From Actinoplanes siamensis (lineage in GTDB: Bacteria > Actinomycetota > Actinomycetes > Mycobacteriales > Micromonosporaceae), in NCBI RefSeq assembly GCF_016862395.1, contig NZ_BOMW01000018.1, positions 1 to 64,000 of the forward strand: a DNA stretch of 64,000 nt, written 5' to 3'. The translations under genes were made by a program, and so were the position numbers. Positions 60,949 to 64,000 of this stretch are shown one piece after another; within the stretch, counting starts at the first letter, position 1, and each line of letters starts with the position of its first letter. Under the pieces are notes generated by a model, which saw nothing but the letters and a program-made list of their open reading frames with translations, did no database searches and was not told the DNA's origin.

Positions 60949-60977
60949 TTGACGGGTGTACGCCGTACACCTACTCT
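60949..60977 (+). promoter_or_regulatory. Oxidoreductase promoter with operator filling the spacer
   Basis: -35 TTGACG (60949-60954), exactly 17 bp, -10 TACTCT (60972-60977). The 17-bp spacer is operator 1 itself, GGTGTACGCCGTACACC (60955-60971), so bound repressor would block polymerase directly. Confidence 0.75.
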
Positions 60978-60987
60978 CGACCTCAAC

Positions 60988-61004
60988 GGTGTACGCCGTA
61001 CACC
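60988..61004. promoter_or_regulatory. Second TetR operator copy
   Basis: An exact second copy of GGTGTACGCCGTACACC, 33 bp (about three helix turns) after the first, between the -10 box and the ribosome site of the oxidoreductase gene. Confidence 0.75.
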
Positions 61005-61019
61005 TGGAGGGAGGCGGAG

Positions 61020-61997
61020 ATGAAGGCGATCGTGCAGGACCGATACGGCGGCCCTGGGCAACTGCGCATGGCAGACGTAGCGACCCCGGTCCCGGGCTCC
61101 GGGGAGGTGCTGATCCGGGTGCGGGCGGCCGCTCTGAACGCCTACGACTGGCACCTCATGCGCGGCGACCCGTACCTGATGCGCCTGGAGATGGGCCTGA
61201 CCCGCCCGCGCCGCCGGATCCGCGGCCGGGACGTCGCCGGCGAGGTCGTCGCCGTCGGTCCGGGCGTCACCGGGTTCGCGGCCGGCGACCGGGTGTTCGG
61301 CGACGCGGGCCATCCGCAGGGCGCCTTCGCCCAGTTCGTCCGCGTCCCCGCCGAGTGGGTCGCCCCGATCCCGGCGAACCTCACGTTCGTCCAGGCCGCC
61401 GCCCTCCCGCTGGCCGGCGGCACGGCCCTGGCCTGCCTGCGCGAGGCCGGCCCGGCGGAGACCGTCCTGATCAACGGCGCGTCCGGCGGGGTCGGCACGT
61501 TCGCGGTCCAGATCGCCCGAGCGCGTGGCGCCCGGGTCACCGCCGTCTGCCGCGCCCGCCACCACGCCCTGGTCACCCGGCTCGGCGCGGACCAGGTGGT
61601 CGACTACACCACCACCGACTTCACCACGACCTCCGCGCGGTACGACGTGGTCCTCGACCTGGTCGGCAACCGCCGCCTGAGCGACCTGCTGCGGCTGCTG
61701 CGGCCGGGCGGCACGCTGGTGCTCTCCGGCGGCGGCGTCTCCACCGGCGGCAGCCTGATCGGCCCGATGCCGCTGTTCGTCCGGGGCCGGCTGATCGCCC
61801 CGCTGCTGCGTGGCCGCCGCTTGATCGCCCCGACGCCCGACCCGAGCCGGGCCACTCTGGACGCGTTGTGCGAGCTGGCCGCCGCCGGCCGGATCACCCC
61901 GGCGATCGACCGCACCTACCCGCTCGCCGAGGCCGCCGAGGCCATCCGCTACCTGGAGACCGAGCACGCCGGCGCCAAGGTCGTGCTCACCGTCTAA
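61020..61997 (+). CDS. NAD(P)-dependent MDR-family quinone-oxidoreductase-like enzyme
   Basis: A 325-residue medium-chain dehydrogenase/reductase without zinc ligands, of the quinone oxidoreductase/zeta-crystallin kind. The GroES-like N-terminal domain (VLIRVRAAALNAYDWHLMRG, about 31-50; RGRDVAGEVVAVGPGVTGF) is followed by the Rossmann domain with INGASGGVGTFAVQIARARG (about 156-175) and the late GGTLVLSGGG. It should reduce quinones or enones with NADPH. GGAGGGAGG lies just before the ATG at 61020. Expression is predicted to be under the divergent TetR regulator, released by an unknown ligand. Confidence 0.9.
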   Translation: MKAIVQDRYGGPGQLRMADVATPVPGSGEVLIRVRAAALNAYDWHLMRGDPYLMRLEMGLTRPRRRIRGRDVAGEVVAVGPGVTGFAAGDRVFGDAGHPQGAFAQFVRVPAEWVAPIPANLTFVQAAALPLAGGTALACLREAGPAETVLINGASGGVGTFAVQIARARGARVTAVCRARHHALVTRLGADQVVDYTTTDFTTTSARYDVVLDLVGNRRLSDLLRLLRPGGTLVLSGGGVSTGGSLIGPMPLFVRGRLIAPLLRGRRLIAPTPDPSRATLDALCELAAAGRITPAIDRTYPLAEAAEAIRYLETEHAGAKVVLTV

Positions 61998-62000
61998 GGT
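61995..62000 (+). promoter_or_regulatory. -10 box overlapping the upstream stop codon
   Basis: TAAGGT starts with the TAA stop of the oxidoreductase gene and ends 6 nt before the ATG at 62007. It could give a leaderless transcript of the next gene. Confidence 0.45.
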
Positions 62001-62006
62001 CGTGGG

Positions 62007-62804
62007 ATGACTGCGGTGCGGGAGCGTTTTCGACAACTCCACGAGGCCGGCACGTTCCTCCTGCCGAACCCGTGGGACGCCGGTTCGGCACGGCTGCTCG
62101 CGAGCCTGGGCTTCGCCGCGCTGGCCACCACGTCGTCCGGGTTCGCCGCCACGCTCGGCAAGCCGGACCAGCACGTCACCCGGGACGAGCTGGTGGCGCA
62201 CGTGGCCGCGCTGACCGCCGCGGTGGACGTCCCGCTCAACGTGGACGCCGAGCGCTGCTTCGCGGAGACCGCGGCCGGCATCGGCGAGACGGTGGACCTG
62301 CTGGCCGAGGCTGGCGCGGCGGGCATCTCGATCGAGGACTACGACCCGGTCACCGGCCGCCTGGAGACGCTGGAGACCGGCGCCGAGCGGGTGGCGGCGG
62401 CCGCCCGCGCCTGCGCCCGCCACGGGATCGTGCTCACCGCGAGGGCGGAGAACCATCTGTACGGGCGGGACGACCTCGACGACACGATCACCCGCCTGCG
62501 GGCGTACCGGGAGGCCGGCGCGGACGTCGTCTACGCCCCGGGCCTGCGGGCTCCCGCCGACCTCGGGCGCGTCGTCGCGGAGGTCCCGGCGCCGGTCAAC
62601 GTGCTGGCCGTCGGCGGCGCCCCGGCCGTGCCGGAGCTGGCCGCCCTCGGGGTCCGGCGGATCTCCACCGGCGGCGCCCTGGCCTGGGCCGCCTACGGCG
62701 CGATGCGGGACGCCGCCCGGGAGCTGCTCACCGCCGGCACCACCACGTTCCGCGACCGCGCCCTGCGCGACGACGAGATCGAGACGGCCTTCGGTCAGGG
62801 CTGA
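62007..62804 (+). CDS. Isocitrate lyase / PEP mutase family protein
   Basis: A 265-residue (beta/alpha)8 protein of the PEP mutase/isocitrate lyase superfamily. Landmarks: LPNPWDAGSARLLASLGF (about 19), TTSSGFAATLG (about 41), LNVDAERCF (metal Asp, about 77; the standard is D-x-D/E), GISIEDYDP (about 106) and TARAENHLYGRDD (about 139). It lacks the KKCGH isocitrate lyase motif, so it is more likely a lyase or hydrolase for a 2-oxo or phosphono acid (oxaloacetate hydrolase, 2,3-dimethylmalate lyase and phosphonopyruvate enzymes are relatives). It is 9 bp after the oxidoreductase gene and may share its transcript, or use its own leaderless start. Confidence 0.85.
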   Translation: MTAVRERFRQLHEAGTFLLPNPWDAGSARLLASLGFAALATTSSGFAATLGKPDQHVTRDELVAHVAALTAAVDVPLNVDAERCFAETAAGIGETVDLLAEAGAAGISIEDYDPVTGRLETLETGAERVAAAARACARHGIVLTARAENHLYGRDDLDDTITRLRAYREAGADVVYAPGLRAPADLGRVVAEVPAPVNVLAVGGAPAVPELAALGVRRISTGGALAWAAYGAMRDAARELLTAGTTTFRDRALRDDEIETAFGQG

Positions 62805-63997
62805 GGGTAGGGGCCGGTGGACGGCACGGCGATCCCGACCGTCGTGCCGTCGCCCGGCTCGCTCTCGATGGTGACCTCGCCGTCGTGCCCCTCGGCGATC
62901 GCCTTCACGATGCTCAGTCCGAGTCCCAGCCCCTGCACCTCCTGCCGTTCCGCGTCGGCGGAGCGGCCGAACGGCGCCATCACCCGGGCCCGGTCCTCCG
63001 CGCCGATGCCGACCCCGGTGTCGCACACCAGCAGCATCGCGTGCCCGTCGCGGGCCTCGGCCCGTACCGTGATCGAGCCGGCCGGGGTGAACTTGACAGC
63101 GTTCAGGATCAGCCGTTCCAGGGCCTGGGCCATCCGGCTCGGGTCGACGTCGGCGAAGACCGGCCCGCTGGTGTCCGCGGCGATGGTCAGCCCCTTCGCC
63201 TCGGCGAGCGGGCGGTTCGCGTCGACAGCGGTCCGCGCGAGCACCGCGAGGTCGGTGGGCACCCGGTCGAACTGGCTGCTGTCCGCGCTCACCTGCGCGG
63301 CCAGCAGCATGTCGTTGACCAGCGCGAGCAGCCGGTCGGAGTTGCGCTGGACGCGCCGCAGGAAGCCGTCCCGGCTCTCCGAGGGCAGCTCCGGGTCGCC
63401 GAGCATCTCCAGGTAACCGTTGATCGCGGTGAGCGGCGTGCGGAACTCGTGGTTGACCCGGGCGATGAACTCGTCCTTGATCCGCTCGGCGCTGTTCAGC
63501 CGCTGGTGGAGGGCGTGCACGTCGCGGGCGTACTTGCGCAGCTCCAGTTGGGTCACCACGTGCCGGGCCAGCGCCAGCAGGCCACTGCGCTGGGCCGCGG
63601 TGAGCACGCCCGGCTCCGGGGCGGCGACGCAGAGCGTGCCGATCGGCTTGCCGTGCGGGGTGAGCAGCGGCGCGCCGGCGTAGAACCGGATGAACGGGTC
63701 GCCGGAGACGGTCGGGCAGTCCGCGAACCGCGGGTCCAGCCGTGCGTCCGGGACCTGCATGACGCCCTGGTCGTGCATGGCGTACGCGCACATCGAGGTG
63801 TCCCGCGGGCCCTCGCACACGTCGGTGCCGACCCGCGCCTTGAACCACTGCCGGTCCGCGTCGATGAGGCTGATCAGGGCGATCGGCTTGTCACAGACCT
63901 GCGCGGCGAGCACCACGATGTCGTCGAAGTCACGCTCGGCGCGGGTGTCCAGGATCTCGTACTCGCGGAGTGCGGCGAGACGTTCCTCCTCCAGCAT
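62795..63997 (-). CDS. GAF-domain histidine kinase at the window edge
   Basis: A 400-residue sensor kinase. GAF domain about 20-160 (LISLIDADRQWFKARVG, FYAGAPLLTPHGKPIGTLCV in parts), HisKA with phospho-His in ARVNHEFRTPLTAINGYLEM (about 211), ATPase with LERLILNAVKFTP (N box), VCDTGVGIGAEDR (G1) and GLGLGLSIVKAIAEGHDG (G2). No membrane helix or adjacent response regulator is seen. The start ATG is 3 bp from the window edge; LEEERLAALREYEILDT is the normal beginning of this family, so the gene is probably complete, but an upstream start cannot be excluded. Its end overlaps the previous opposite gene by 10 bp. Confidence 0.87.
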   Translation of the reverse strand: MLEEERLAALREYEILDTRAERDFDDIVVLAAQVCDKPIALISLIDADRQWFKARVGTDVCEGPRDTSMCAYAMHDQGVMQVPDARLDPRFADCPTVSGDPFIRFYAGAPLLTPHGKPIGTLCVAAPEPGVLTAAQRSGLLALARHVVTQLELRKYARDVHALHQRLNSAERIKDEFIARVNHEFRTPLTAINGYLEMLGDPELPSESRDGFLRRVQRNSDRLLALVNDMLLAAQVSADSSQFDRVPTDLAVLARTAVDANRPLAEAKGLTIAADTSGPVFADVDPSRMAQALERLILNAVKFTPAGSITVRAEARDGHAMLLVCDTGVGIGAEDRARVMAPFGRSADAERQEVQGLGLGLSIVKAIAEGHDGEVTIESEPGDGTTVGIAVPSTGPYPQP

Positions 63998-64000
63998 CGC

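Noticed and set aside
60936-63848. Long minus-strand open frame opposite the oxidoreductase and PEP-mutase genes
   Set aside because: The composition is low-complexity and it crosses three genes with clear families; it also runs over the twin operators.

Overview
The window is very GC-rich actinobacterial chromosome with strong third-position GC bias, many GTG starts, Tat-type and proline-rich secreted proteins, and DUF1707, DUF4190, RDD and FBP families. The overall gene style fits Micromonosporaceae (Actinoplanes-like). This is inferred from gene content; no rRNA or marker gene is present to settle it. I see no tRNA, rRNA, insertion sequence, prophage or CRISPR array. Gene density is high, with many convergent pairs whose ends overlap by a few bases.

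Layout. 0.2-10.2 kb: sulfotransferase, esterase, DD-peptidase-like serine hydrolase, polysaccharide deacetylase, small membrane protein, degenerate SDR, secreted M1 peptidase, aminotransferase, AI-2E-type exporter. 10.4-14.4 kb: a TetR regulator divergent from a three-gene, start/stop-overlapping homogentisate operon (hmgA, an unassigned gene, fahA). 14.7-24.9 kb: two small membrane proteins, a 1,726-residue Ser/Thr kinase-ATPase-TPR-GAF-GGDEF protein, a LysM/M15 peptidase and secreted or lipoprotein genes. 25-34.9 kb: nudC, lipoamide dehydrogenase, a 50-residue membrane protein, a zinc-ribbon/DUF4190 protein, two glycosyltransferases divergent from an LCP protein across PHO-box-like repeats, a lipid kinase, a SelW-like protein and a Ca2+/H+ antiporter.

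35-45 kb: a broken gene, an XRE regulator with two small genes, a pyruvoyl-dependent arginine decarboxylase, a MarR/hydrolase operon divergent from an EEP-family hydrolase across a 20-bp perfect palindrome, a GH2 enzyme with two CBM42 modules, a 21-residue peptide ORF, and VOC/AraC genes. 45-50.8 kb: GH13 amylase with a tiny secreted protein, an aminotransferase, an aldo/keto reductase and a voltage-gated-type channel.

51.2-54.6 kb is the most distinctive locus: a family 2B encapsulin shell protein with a cyclic-nucleotide-binding domain, 2-methylisoborneol synthase and geranyl diphosphate 2-C-methyltransferase in one tight operon, that is, a predicted protein nanocompartment for an earthy-odour terpene. 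55-64 kb: a secreted protein, two GAF histidine kinases, an AroE-like protein, a CadD-like transporter, an FBP zinc-finger protein, a TetR/oxidoreductase pair with two identical operators (one filling the promoter spacer), and a PEP mutase/isocitrate lyase family protein.

A window-wide theme is leaderless transcription: at least ten genes have a TANNNT-like -10 box 6-7 nt before the start codon and no Shine-Dalgarno sequence. A similar number have clear GGAGG-type sites instead.
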